Shown: one piece after another, positions 9,101-15,087 of the stretch
Position numbering within the stretch: position 1 is the first letter of the stretch
How the letters are laid out: each line of letters opens with the position of its first letter
The notes under the pieces: generated by a model
Database searches by the model: none
Seen by the model: the letters and a program-made list of their open reading frames with translations, nothing else
Told to the model about the DNA's origin: nothing
Source of the DNA: SHZI01 sp964407855
GTDB taxonomy: Bacteria > Pseudomonadota > Gammaproteobacteria > Steroidobacterales > GCA-2729495
Assembly: GCA_964407855.1 (NCBI GenBank)
Contig: CAYOXI010000039.1
Span: 1 to 24,400, forward strand
DNA: 24,400 nt
Direction of reading: 5' to 3'
Program-made: the position numbers and the translations under genes

Positions 9101-9254
9101 TTCCCCGATGGCGTGGGTGATCATCGGCGGCCTGGTCACCAGCACGCTGCTGGCCCGGCTCGTCACCCCCGTGATGTACAAGTTGCTGCCACCGACGGTG
9201 GAGGTCGTGCCGGCGCATCTGGCCGATGCCGGCCGTCCTCTGGCCGCCGGTTAG
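6168..9254 (+). CDS. RND-family efflux pump permease (inner membrane)
   Basis: A 1028-residue permease of normal RND length, with the TM1-periplasmic-TM2-6/TM7-periplasmic-TM8-12 pattern. The proton-relay residues are in place: Asp397-Asp398 in TM4 (GLLVDDSIVVVENISRH) and Lys922 in TM10 (GIEIKNSILLVDF). The pump exchanges protons for substrate and expels it through the adaptor and TolC-like channel encoded upstream. The start codon overlaps the adaptor stop (ATGA). The sequence resembles the AcrB/hydrophobe-type and related multidrug branches more than heavy-metal CzcA pumps, but the substrate cannot be assigned. The gene ends the operon; only a weak 5-bp hairpin without a T-run overlaps the stop. 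Confidence 0.96.
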   Translation: MTLLEYPIRRYQPTLVAFLCLVALGIFAFLNVPREEDPYFKISAFFIAVVLPGADPVDLERLIAKPIEDRLAELDDLKKIETSIRDSVAVVTVEFEAFTDPDRKYDDVQREINALRPELPPEIVRLDIRKFSPAMVNTVQFALVSGTATYRELADIAREFKDRLKTVEGIRTAETWAYPPRELRVEVDLRRMTELRITPLQVAAALRSENSDVPAGVLDLGPRSFTLKSSGAYASLDEVRATVVTSQDGSITRVGDVAEVFWADQPWSYVGRYNGERAVFITANQKDGYNISRVRARIEAAVNEFQAEVPGRIRLEWGFDQSKNVEHRLNRLFLDLAIAIGIVSITLLPLGLRAAGIVMISIPLSLSFGLACIFFLGFSLNQLSIAGFVLALGLLVDDSIVVVENISRHLRMGLSRAEAALRGTQQIFQAVLGCTATLLFAFLPLMVLPETAGKFIRVLPLTVITTIIGSLIIALFIIPFLASRLLPVTEEVGGNRVLRRLMALIERWYRPALDYCLKRPGRTATIAIGGSLLASLALLPVVGSSLFPKSDTPMFLVKIETPNGSSLAATDEALRFVEGHLAAMPEVRSYFANLGHGNPQIFYNHVPREDAPNYAEVFVQLRRYSPRTTPGRLEALRTDLSRYGNAQIFVDEFVNGPPITAPVAVRIVGPDLDTLERLSRDIETVIRETPGTRDVENPLRVSRTNLRLKVDTQKAGLLGVGSSTFDEAVRLSVSGLETGRYKASDGEQYPIVVRTPVGSRADLSVLAEVQVPNAAGRILPLSQLAELTFEKAPTQIQRYDRQRSVTINSSVQTGENTARITAGIVRQLDRYDWPRGYRYILGGEAQSSAESFSGVGTAAIVALFGIFAVLVIEFGSFKSTLIVLTVIPIGLVGGFLALLLTGNSVSFTASIGFIALLGIEIKNSILLVDFTNQLRARGVALDEAIERAGEIRFVPILLTSATAIGGLLPLALQNVALYSPMAWVIIGGLVTSTLLARLVTPVMYKLLPPTVEVVPAHLADAGRPLAAG

Positions 9255-9280
9255 GGGTCAACCGCTCTCTGCTGCCAATT

Positions 9281-9296
9281 CGTGACCAGCGTCACG
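9281..9296. promoter_or_regulatory. CRP/Clp-like palindrome (cGTGA-N6-TCACg)
   Basis: CGTGAC-CAGC-GTCACG is a perfect inverted repeat with 6-bp arms. Read as GTGA-N6-TCAC it matches the core of CRP-family sites, but the outer T/A pair is replaced by C/G. It lies 35 bp before the start of the 146-aa gene. It could instead be a small hairpin downstream of the RND gene, though no T-run follows. Confidence 0.4.
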
Positions 9297-9331
9297 CCCA
9301 TCCCTGACGCGGGGCCGGCACCATCGCGGTC

Positions 9332-9772
9332 ATGAATGAAGCCCCGCGCCAGCAGTCTGACCCGGACCGGTACGGCGATGGCGTACGGCGGCGTCATGGC
9401 CGGCATTTTTCCGACTGCGAGGCAACGGGCCTGCACAGCGGGATCTATCTGGACTACCTCTTCCGGGACCTCGAGCCGCACCTGCTGGCAGTGCTGCGGG
9501 AGCTGGAAGCGCGCGCCTCGATGGTGCTCTCCGGCGAGCCGCGGCGGCGCGTTCTGGCCCGGCTCTACGATCATCAGGACGGTGGTCCTGAGCAGCTGGT
9601 GACCTTCTTCATCCAGTGCACGGACGCGGAATCGCCGCTCCGCCTGGGATTCGGGCATCTGGGTGGAGGCCGCATGGGCATCACCGAGGCGGCTGTGTTT
9701 GACCGCCATCTGGCTGAGTTCCGCGAGTGCATCTGGACCACTGTTGTTCGCCAGAGCCGGCAGCGGCGCTAA
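9332..9772 (+). CDS. Hypothetical protein, 146 aa
   Basis: I do not recognise this family. The protein is soluble with no signal peptide or membrane segment. It has an Arg/Asp/His-rich N-terminus (residues 1-30), then a probably helical stretch (YLDYLFRDLEPHLLAVLREL), then a mixed region with VTFFIQCTDAE and a glycine-rich GHLGGGRMG. Coding is supported by strong G/C preference at third codon positions and by position: the stop is followed after 9 nt by the nuclease start. A CRP-like palindrome lies upstream. A long open frame on the opposite strand (9251-10273) covers this gene and the nuclease but has no recognisable domain. No function is proposed. Confidence 0.65.
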   Translation: MNEAPRQQSDPDRYGDGVRRRHGRHFSDCEATGLHSGIYLDYLFRDLEPHLLAVLRELEARASMVLSGEPRRRVLARLYDHQDGGPEQLVTFFIQCTDAESPLRLGFGHLGGGRMGITEAAVFDRHLAEFRECIWTTVVRQSRQRR

Positions 9773-9775
9773 CAT
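9770..9775 (+). promoter_or_regulatory. Candidate -10 box (TAACAT) 6 nt before the nuclease start
   Basis: TAACAT overlaps the stop codon of the upstream gene and is followed by 6 nt and the GTG start. No convincing -35 is seen; TTCGCC at 9747-9752 has the right spacing only. No Shine-Dalgarno is present. The spacing equals that in front of the TetR and MerR-type genes. Confidence 0.4.
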
Positions 9776-9781
9776 CGCCGG

Positions 9782-10425
9782 GTGAACCGGTTTTTCAGCC
9801 CTGCCGCGCGCCCGTCTCGTTTCCTGACTTCCCTGCTGGTCGTGTTGGCCGGTTGCGCCCTGGCTGATGAGCCGTCCCCCGTCCTGCAGGCCCGGCTGCT
9901 TAAAGTCACCGACGGCGACAGCCTCCGGGTGCAGCTCGACAGCGGACCAATCGAGATCCGCCTGCACGGCATTGATGCCCCCGAAGTCCGGCCGCGGCGT
10001 CAGCGCTTCGGGCCAGAGGCGACCAAGGTCCTGACCAGCCTGCTGACCACAACGGCCCTTGAGATCGAACCGGTGGAGCAGGATCGCTATGACCGGATGG
10101 TGGCGCGGGTGTTCGTCAACGGTCGCGACGTCAATGCGGCGATGCTGGAGGCGGGTTTTGCCTGGGCCTATCGGGACTATCTGGACAGCGCTACACGGCA
10201 CTACTGTGATCTGGAGGCGGTGGCCCGCGACGCAGGCCGTGGCATCTGGGTGGGCGATCCTGCCGGGTGGCATGCCCCCTGGGAATTCCGGCGCAGTCGC
10301 GGGGCTGGCAGCCCCCGGACCGACTTCAGCGGGGAGACTGCGGCCGCCTGCCGGACCGCGATTCCGGCCAGCCGGCCCGGAGCTTCTGCTTTGCAGCCCG
10401 CGCCCGGCAACTGCCGCATCAAGGG
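9782..10425 (+). CDS. Thermonuclease (SNase)-family lipoprotein, 3' end in gap
   Basis: A Ca-dependent SNase-like domain covers about residues 35-160. Residues matching staphylococcal nuclease are visible: Asp46 (TDGDSLRV), Arg60 (EIRLHGID), Asp65 and Glu68 (IDAPEV), and Arg105 (YDRMVARV), so the enzyme is probably active on DNA or RNA. The N-terminus has a signal peptide with a lipobox (VLAGC, Cys25), predicting a membrane-anchored protein exposed outside the cytoplasm. After the domain come a WHAPWEFRRS segment, a low-complexity linker and Cys-Arg-Ile-Lys-Gly just before the N run. IKGN-type C-terminal motifs occur in related nucleases, so the true end is probably shortly inside the gap. 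Start is GTG at 9782. Confidence 0.88.
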
Positions 10426-10525
10426 NNNNNNNNNNNNNNNNNNNNNNNNNNNNNNNNNNNNNNNNNNNNNNNNNNNNNNNNNNNNNNNNNNNNNNNNNNN
10501 NNNNNNNNNNNNNNNNNNNNNNNNN
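10426..10525. other. Assembly gap, 100 N
   Basis: Exactly 100 unknown bases, most likely a fixed-length placeholder. It hides the C-terminal ends of the nuclease (plus) and the TPR-like protein (minus), which converge here. Frames carried through the N run are artefacts. Confidence 0.99.
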
Positions 10526-11262
10526 TCGGCCACGTCGCGGCTGTCGGGCGCATAGCGCTGCGCAGTCTCAAGGGCCTCCCGGGCCTCGGCGACCTGGCCT
10601 TTCGCCGCGAGGCTGCGGCCGATGTACAGCCAGGTATCCGCCTCACCGAAAACCGGTTGTGACGATCCCGGGGTTCTCGACGCCTCGAACAGTCCGGCTG
10701 CGCGACGCAGCTTGATGAGCGCCCGGTCCTTGTCTCCGCCGAAGAGTGGCGGTGTGGAGTAGTCACTCACCCCGTCCTGGAAGACCACCCAGGGATTGTC
10801 GGGAGCAAGTTTCACGGCCGTTGCCATCTCGCGTCCGGCCTGCATGCCGCGGCTGGCGGCCCGCAGCACATAGTAGGTGGAGCTGGCACCGAGGCACGAT
10901 GCATGTAGCGCCCGGGCTTCCGCGTAGTCGGGCTTCTGCCGAACCAGTGTCGAGAGCAGGCCGATGCACTCCTCCAGCGCGTCTCTCGCCTGGGCCTTGT
11001 TGTCGCCGGCCAGCGTCGCCTGGCGCAGGTAGGAGTAGGCTGCGTAGTAGGTGGCCAGGTGCTCTTCGCCCCGGTCACGGCCCGCTCTCTGCAGTGCTTC
11101 GCGGGCGCTCGCAATGCCAGCCTTGTCGCGTGCGTTGTAGGCCTGTTCGATGCGATCCCGATAGACGATCAGGCTGGTGTCATCGGCTGCGTGCAGGGGC
11201 GCGCCTGCCAGCAGGGTTGCGGCGAGCAGGCCGCCGGCCAGACCGGGTCCGCGCGTTCTCAT
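10526..11262 (-). CDS. Secreted tetratricopeptide-like repeat protein, 3' end in gap
   Basis: About 245 residues are visible. A signal peptide (GGLLAATLLAGAPLHAADD, cut after AHA/LHA) precedes an all-helical body with repeated Ala-rich helical pairs. Examples are ARDALEECIGLLSTLVRQ with PDYAEARALHASCLG, and a late TPR-like pair LAAKGQVAEAREALETAQRY followed by PDS. It is predicted periplasmic and probably a protein-interaction scaffold. It starts 22 nt after the MerR-type gene stop on the same strand, so the two are likely co-transcribed. The frame remains open into the N run, so the C-terminus is unknown. I do not recognise a more specific family. Confidence 0.78.
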
Positions 11263-11284
11263 GGCACCAGTCTACGCGCCTGAC

Positions 11285-12082
11285 TCAGTCATTGGCCGCG
11301 CGGGCACGCAGCGCTCTCTTGAGATGCCGTGCCACGGCCTCGGCAACTGGTGTGTCCTCGGCGGCCAGACCGCGGACCGACAGATAGACCCGACCGGTGA
11401 TCGGGATTTCGGTCCACAGTTCCGGGGATCCGGGTGGGCTGCGCTGGGCGTTTAGCGCGGGCCGGATCTCCAGTTCCCTGAGCAGCGCACCGAGGTCTGC
11501 ATCGCCGGGGGCAAGCGCAGGCCCGACCGCGGAAACCGCCGGCAGGGCAGGGGGGGCGTCGCCGGCAGGGGCAGCAGCAGGCTGCGGCGTCGGCGCCGGC
11601 CGTTCCAGGCCGAAGCGCTGACGGATGCCGGCATCGGCCAGCCCGTAGCTGCGCCGGTCGCCGGGCGCCGTCCCGGCCGGGGCTGATTCCAGGGACGGGC
11701 TCTCCGGCGCGCCCTTGGTGGCGGGCACTGACGGGGGTGTTGGCGACGGCGGGGCCGATGCTGCGTTGCCAAACAGCGTCTCCACCTCGGTTGCCGGCAG
11801 ACCCCGGTCCAGGAGGCTCCGGATAGCGGCCGGGTCCTGGCCGTCCAGCACCCGCCGGATCTCGGCCAGAGTCGCCGTGAGTAGCCGTCCGGAAGACTGT
11901 AACTCCTTGACTCCCTTAATAAATTGTAGCCGCTGGAGACACTCATCCGGGTACCGTGTGTGGGGACCTCGCCGCCCGACCCGGGGCACCAGCCCCGCCT
12001 GGATGTAATAGACGATCGTGCGGCGGTCGAAGCCCGTGGTCTCCACGAGCTGGGCGAGGGAATGGCTGCGGGAGGCGGACAT
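11285..12082 (-). CDS. MerR-type HTH regulator with Pro/Ala-rich linker and novel C-terminal domain
   Basis: A 265-residue protein. Residues about 8-80 form a MerR winged helix: LAQLVETTGFDRRTIVYYIQ, then AGLVPRVGRRG, then TRYPDECLQRLQFI. A Pro/Ala/Gly-rich linker of roughly 100 residues follows (about 108-205), probably disordered. The C-terminus ends in a short ordered segment (ELWTEIPITGRVYLSVRGL, then a helix AVARHLKRALRAR). Classic MerR proteins are shorter and have a dimerisation helix plus effector domain; no metal-binding Cys pattern is seen. It shares an operon with the TPR-like gene and is divergent from the rhomboid gene. Its promoter has a consensus -35, a 17-bp spacer and a -10 just 6 nt from the ATG. 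Target genes are unknown; the divergent region is the obvious candidate. Confidence 0.82.
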   Translation of the reverse strand: MSASRSHSLAQLVETTGFDRRTIVYYIQAGLVPRVGRRGPHTRYPDECLQRLQFIKGVKELQSSGRLLTATLAEIRRVLDGQDPAAIRSLLDRGLPATEVETLFGNAASAPPSPTPPSVPATKGAPESPSLESAPAGTAPGDRRSYGLADAGIRQRFGLERPAPTPQPAAAPAGDAPPALPAVSAVGPALAPGDADLGALLRELEIRPALNAQRSPPGSPELWTEIPITGRVYLSVRGLAAEDTPVAEAVARHLKRALRARAAND

Positions 12083-12088
12083 GGCCGG

Positions 12089-12117
12089 AGCCTAGGCCGA
12101 CATATGGACAGTGTCAA
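12089..12117 (-). promoter_or_regulatory. Sigma70-type promoter of the MerR-type gene, leaderless arrangement
   Basis: On the minus strand, -35 TTGACA (12117-12112), a 17-bp spacer and -10 TAGGCT (12094-12089), then 6 nt and ATG at 12082. The -10 sequence and the 6-nt distance are identical to those of the TetR promoter at 3066-3095. There is no Shine-Dalgarno. Confidence 0.65.
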
Positions 12118-12139
12118 CTACTGGCGATATCGGTCCGGC

Positions 12140-12148
12140 TGCTACCAT
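12140..12148 (+). promoter_or_regulatory. Candidate extended -10 (TGC-TACCAT) for the rhomboid gene
   Basis: TG at 12140-12141, one base, then TACCAT at 12143-12148. The preferred rhomboid start lies 10 nt after the box, which would leave a leader of only a few nucleotides. No -35 with a good match is seen. Confidence 0.4.
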
Positions 12149-12158
12149 GCGGCCCTGC

Positions 12159-12758
12159 ATGTTTCCCCTCAAGGACGAGAACCCCCACTTCCTCACGCCC
12201 TATGTCACTTATGTGCTCATCGCGCTGAACGTGGCGGCATGGGTGCTGGTGCAGGGGCTGGGCAGTGAGCCCCGGCTGGGTGCCTCCGTCTGCACGCTGG
12301 GTCTGGTACCGGGCGAACTGCTGCAGACCCTGACGCCCGGCACCCGCTTCCAGATCGGACCCGGCGTCTGGTGCGTGCTGACCGATACGCCCAACTGGCT
12401 CACGCCCCTGAGCCACATGTTCCTGCACGGTGGCTGGTTCCACATCATCGGCAACCTGTGGTTTCTCTGGATCTTCGGCAACAACGTCGAAGATTCCATG
12501 GGGCACCTGCGCTTCGCCGTNNNNNNNNNNNNNNNNNNNNNNNNNNNNNNNNNNNNNNNNNNNNNNNNNNNNNNNNNNNNNNNNNNNNNNNNNNNNNNNN
12601 NNNNNNNNNNNNNNNNNNNNGTGGGTTCCATCGGTGCCCAGGGAGGAGGTGTGGCGTTCTGGGCACACATCGGCGGTTTCATTGCCGGCGCAATCCTGGT
12701 GCTGTTCTTCCGGGACCCGGCACTCGTCGCGCGGCATCCGAAGTACGGCTGGAAATAG
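12159..12758 (+). CDS. Rhomboid-family intramembrane serine protease, interrupted by gap
   Basis: The start at 12159 gives the common N-terminus MFPLKDENPHFLTPYVTYVL; in-frame GTG (12111) and ATG (12147) codons upstream are less likely. The left part carries a first TM helix, a periplasmic loop and the motif SHMFLHGGWFHIIGNLWFLW with its oxyanion/structural His and Asn. The right part has FWAHIGGFIAG, the AHxGG motif holding the catalytic His. The segment with the catalytic GxSG serine lies in the N run. Family members have clearly more residues between these motifs than 100 bp can encode, so the true gap is probably larger. Probably an inner-membrane protease of about 230-260 residues; substrate unknown. 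Confidence 0.88.
   Translation: MFPLKDENPHFLTPYVTYVLIALNVAAWVLVQGLGSEPRLGASVCTLGLVPGELLQTLTPGTRFQIGPGVWCVLTDTPNWLTPLSHMFLHGGWFHIIGNLWFLWIFGNNVEDSMGHLRFAXXXXXXXXXXXXXXXXXXXXXXXXXXXXXXXXXXVGSIGAQGGGVAFWAHIGGFIAGAILVLFFRDPALVARHPKYGWK
12521..12620. other. Assembly gap, 100 N, inside the rhomboid gene
   Basis: A second run of exactly 100 N. It removes the rhomboid region expected to contain the catalytic serine. The apparent in-frame continuation across it has no meaning. Confidence 0.99.
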
Positions 12759-12762
12759 CACT

Positions 12763-12779
12763 GACTCGCTGGCCGAGTC
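12763..12779. terminator. Candidate bidirectional hairpin between rhomboid and fbp
   Basis: GACTCG-CTGGC-CGAGTC: a 6-bp perfect stem with a 5-nt loop in the 32-nt space between two convergent genes. There is no T-run on either side, so intrinsic termination would be weak. Confidence 0.3.
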
Positions 12780-12790
12780 GAGGGATCCTC

Positions 12791-13831
12791 TCAGCCTGTA
12801 GCATCCAGGTGGACGAGCACCTGCTCAACTTCCGCCGGACTGCCCATGATTACCGGCGTTCGCTGGTGAATGTCGGTGGGCTGGATGTCCAGGATGCGCT
12901 CGCCGGGCGCGGCAACTGCCTTGCCACCAGCCTGCTCGACCAGCATCCCCATTGGATTGGCCTCGTACATCAGGCGGAGTTTCCCGCGGGGCGCCCGGGG
13001 TGTTGGCGGGTAGAGGAAAACCCCGCCTTTCAGCAGGATGCGGTGGACGTCGGCCACCATTGCCCCCGCATAGCGGCTCGAGTAGGTCTGCTCCTGGGCC
13101 CAGGCAAGGTAGCGCTGGTAGCCTGCGGGAAATCCCAGGCGATTGCCCTCGTTCACCGAGTAGCTCCGGCCTGAGGCAGGAATGCGCAAACCCTGCTGGA
13201 CGCGCATGAAGGCACCGATTGCCGGGTCAAGCACGAACAGATCCACACCCGCGCCGATGGTCAGCGCGAAGATGGTCGACGGACCATAGAGAATGTAGCC
13301 GGCGGCCACCTGGTCGCGGCCGGGTTGCAGCAGGGACTCCTCGACCCGCTCGGCCCGCTGGTCCTGGCGCAGGATGCTGAAGATCGTGCCCACCGGTCCG
13401 CAGACATCCAGGTTTGAGGATCCGTCCAGCGGATCAAAGAGCACGCAGTAACGACACTCACCTGCCTGCTCATCACGCAGGATCACCGGCTCCTCGTTCT
13501 CCTCGGAGGCCACGATGGCCACGCCCTGCCGTCCACCCAGGGTGCGTAGCAGGATGTTGTTGGCGATCACATCCAGCTTCTGCTGCTGCTCGCCCTGCAC
13601 ATTCTCGTCCCCCGCGTTGCCGAGCACGTCTTCAAGACGCGCACGTCGGACCCGGGCATTGATCATCTTCGCCGAGATGGAGAGCGCGGACAGGATCCAT
13701 GACAGGGTGCCGGTCGCCTCCGGGTGCCGGGCCTGCTGCTGCAGGATATGACCCTGCAGCGTGATGATCTCGGGCTGGTCGCCGGGGCTGGCTGGAAGTG
13801 TCTGGGGTAGTGGCGAGGAGGGTGAAACCAT
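12791..13831 (-). CDS. fbp: Fructose-1,6-bisphosphatase, class I
   Basis: A 346-residue cytoplasmic enzyme that hydrolyses fructose 1,6-bisphosphate to fructose 6-phosphate in gluconeogenesis. Metal and substrate motifs are intact: SEENEEP at 109-115, the signature FDPLDGSSNLD at 132-142, and KLRLMYEANPMGMLVEQAGG near the C-terminus, followed by HQRTPVIMGS. The length fits class I enzymes (about 330-350). On the minus strand AGGT lies about 8 nt before the ATG as a ribosome binding site, with a candidate extended -10 further upstream. It is monocistronic and convergent with the rhomboid gene. No Calvin-cycle genes are in view, so a gluconeogenic role is the default. Confidence 0.96.
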   Translation of the reverse strand: MVSPSSPLPQTLPASPGDQPEIITLQGHILQQQARHPEATGTLSWILSALSISAKMINARVRRARLEDVLGNAGDENVQGEQQQKLDVIANNILLRTLGGRQGVAIVASEENEEPVILRDEQAGECRYCVLFDPLDGSSNLDVCGPVGTIFSILRQDQRAERVEESLLQPGRDQVAAGYILYGPSTIFALTIGAGVDLFVLDPAIGAFMRVQQGLRIPASGRSYSVNEGNRLGFPAGYQRYLAWAQEQTYSSRYAGAMVADVHRILLKGGVFLYPPTPRAPRGKLRLMYEANPMGMLVEQAGGKAVAAPGERILDIQPTDIHQRTPVIMGSPAEVEQVLVHLDATG

Positions 13832-13899
13832 GCTTTACCTGGTGCAACGACGGGCGGGGTTAGGGGCAGCTTGCCATCGGTGGGCGTGACCCGGGTGCT

Positions 13900-13908
13900 A
13901 AATTACCA
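13900..13908 (-). promoter_or_regulatory. Candidate extended -10 promoter of fbp
   Basis: On the minus strand TGG is followed by TAATTT (13905-13900), an extended -10. No clear -35 is seen. It would give a leader of about 60 nt containing the AGGT ribosome binding site. Confidence 0.4.
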
Positions 13909-14018
13909 GAATGGGGTCGGGGGTCGGTCCCGCTGCAAGCTGACATGGGCTGGCCGCCCGGGATTACCGTCCTGTGACCGCGATAAGACTGGCTGCAGAC
14001 CCCCCGCCGCGATGCTGC

Positions 14019-14027
14019 TGCGATAAT
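14019..14027 (+). promoter_or_regulatory. Extended -10 promoter of sbp
   Basis: TGC followed by GATAAT (14022-14027), close to consensus, with a poor -35. The leader of about 20 nt contains GTGGAG (14043-14048), a good Shine-Dalgarno 5 nt before the ATG. No CysB-type site was recognised. Confidence 0.5.
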
Positions 14028-14053
14028 ACCCGCCCAGCTTCAGTGGAGTTCCC

Positions 14054-15061
14054 ATGAGATCCAGGCATTGGCTCCGAAACCTCGCGCATTCAGTGCTGCT
14101 CTTTGCAGTGCTGGGTTCCGCCCACGGGGCAGATATCACCCTGCTCAATGTCTCCTACGATCCGACCCGGGAGTTCTACCAGGAGTACAACACGCTCTTT
14201 GCCAGGTACTGGCTTGAGAAGACTGGCAAGTCGGTGCAGGTCCGCCAGAGCCACGGCGGTTCCGGGAAGCAGGCACGCTCGGTGATTGACGGCCTTCAGG
14301 CCGACGTCGTAACCCTCGCACTCGGTGGTGACATTGATGCGATCGCCACCAACGGCAGGTCCCTCCCGGCCAACTGGCAGAGCCGACTGCCGGACAACAG
14401 TGCGCCCTACACCTCCACCATCGTCTTCCTGGTGCGCAAGGGAAATCCGAGGAACATCCGCGACTGGGACGACCTGGCAAAGCCCGGTATAGCCGTGATC
14501 ACGCCGAATCCCAAGACCTCGGGCGGGGCCCGCTGGAATTACCTGGCGGCCTACGGCTGGGCCCTGCGTCAGCCCGATGCGACCGAGGAGTCTGCCCGGG
14601 ACTATCTCAGGCAGCTGTTCAGGAATGTGCCGGTGCTGGACACGGGCGCCCGCGGCTCGCTGACCACCTTCATCCAGCGAAACATCGGTGACGTGCTGCT
14701 GTCCTGGGAAAACGAGGCCTTTCTGGCCAAGCAGGAGATTGGTCCTGACAAGGTGGAAATCGTCGTTCCGTCACTGAGCATCCTGGCAGAGCCGCCCGTG
14801 ACCGTGGTGGACAGGGTGGCCCTGAGGAAAGGCACCCGGGAGGTGGCGGATGCCTACCTGAAATATCTGTACAGCGCCGAAGCTCAGGAGCTTGTCGCCA
14901 AGCACTACTTCCGCCCGCGCGATGCCGGCGTAGCCGCGCGGTATGCGCAACGTTATGGGTCGCTGGAACTGCTGACCATCAATGACTTCGGTGGCTGGGC
15001 CAGGGCACAGGCAGACCACTTTGCCAAAGGCGCCATCTTCGACCAGATCTACCTGCAGTAG
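14054..15061 (+). CDS. sbp: Sulfate ABC transporter periplasmic binding protein
   Basis: A 335-residue precursor with a signal peptide (cleavage near AHG-ADI, residue 25-26). The mature protein starts ITLLNVSYDPTREFYQEYN, the standard opening of Sbp/CysP. The anion-binding loop SHGGSGKQARSV is at residues 66-77, followed by ADVVTLALGGDIDAI and NPKTSGGARW. It binds sulfate (perhaps thiosulfate) and delivers it to the CysTWA permease encoded on the opposite strand. The start has a strong ribosome binding site. The gene is convergent with the response regulator gene and separated from its permease genes by the two-component system, unlike the usual sbp-cysTWA cluster. Sbp versus CysP cannot be separated with certainty. 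Confidence 0.95.
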   Translation: MRSRHWLRNLAHSVLLFAVLGSAHGADITLLNVSYDPTREFYQEYNTLFARYWLEKTGKSVQVRQSHGGSGKQARSVIDGLQADVVTLALGGDIDAIATNGRSLPANWQSRLPDNSAPYTSTIVFLVRKGNPRNIRDWDDLAKPGIAVITPNPKTSGGARWNYLAAYGWALRQPDATEESARDYLRQLFRNVPVLDTGARGSLTTFIQRNIGDVLLSWENEAFLAKQEIGPDKVEIVVPSLSILAEPPVTVVDRVALRKGTREVADAYLKYLYSAEAQELVAKHYFRPRDAGVAARYAQRYGSLELLTINDFGGWARAQADHFAKGAIFDQIYLQ

Positions 15062-15073
15062 GCCGCTGCCCGC

Positions 15074-15086
15074 GGGTCGCCGACCC
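15074..15086. terminator. Weak hairpin between sbp and the response regulator gene
   Basis: GGGTC-GCC-GACCC in the 26-nt space between two convergent genes. The 5-bp GC-rich stem has a 3-nt loop and no T-run, so this is a possible but unproven bidirectional terminator. Confidence 0.25.
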
Positions 15087-15087
15087 T

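Noticed and set aside
9248..9264. CGGTT-N7-AACCG hairpin at the RND stop as a terminator
   Set aside because: Only 5 bp, long loop, overlaps the coding end and has no T-run.
9251..10273. 340-codon open frame on the minus strand
   Set aside because: It covers the hypothetical gene and the nuclease, has no recognisable domain, and its composition fits a shadow of GC-rich plus-strand genes; the nuclease catalytic residues settle the strand.
10426..10662. Protein frames running through the N run on either strand
   Set aside because: Unknown bases translate as open frame; continuation across the gap is meaningless.
13867..13942. 8-bp inverted repeat CAGCTTGC / GCAAGCTG between fbp and sbp
   Set aside because: Arms are 60 nt apart; a match of this size is expected by chance in a 222-nt region.
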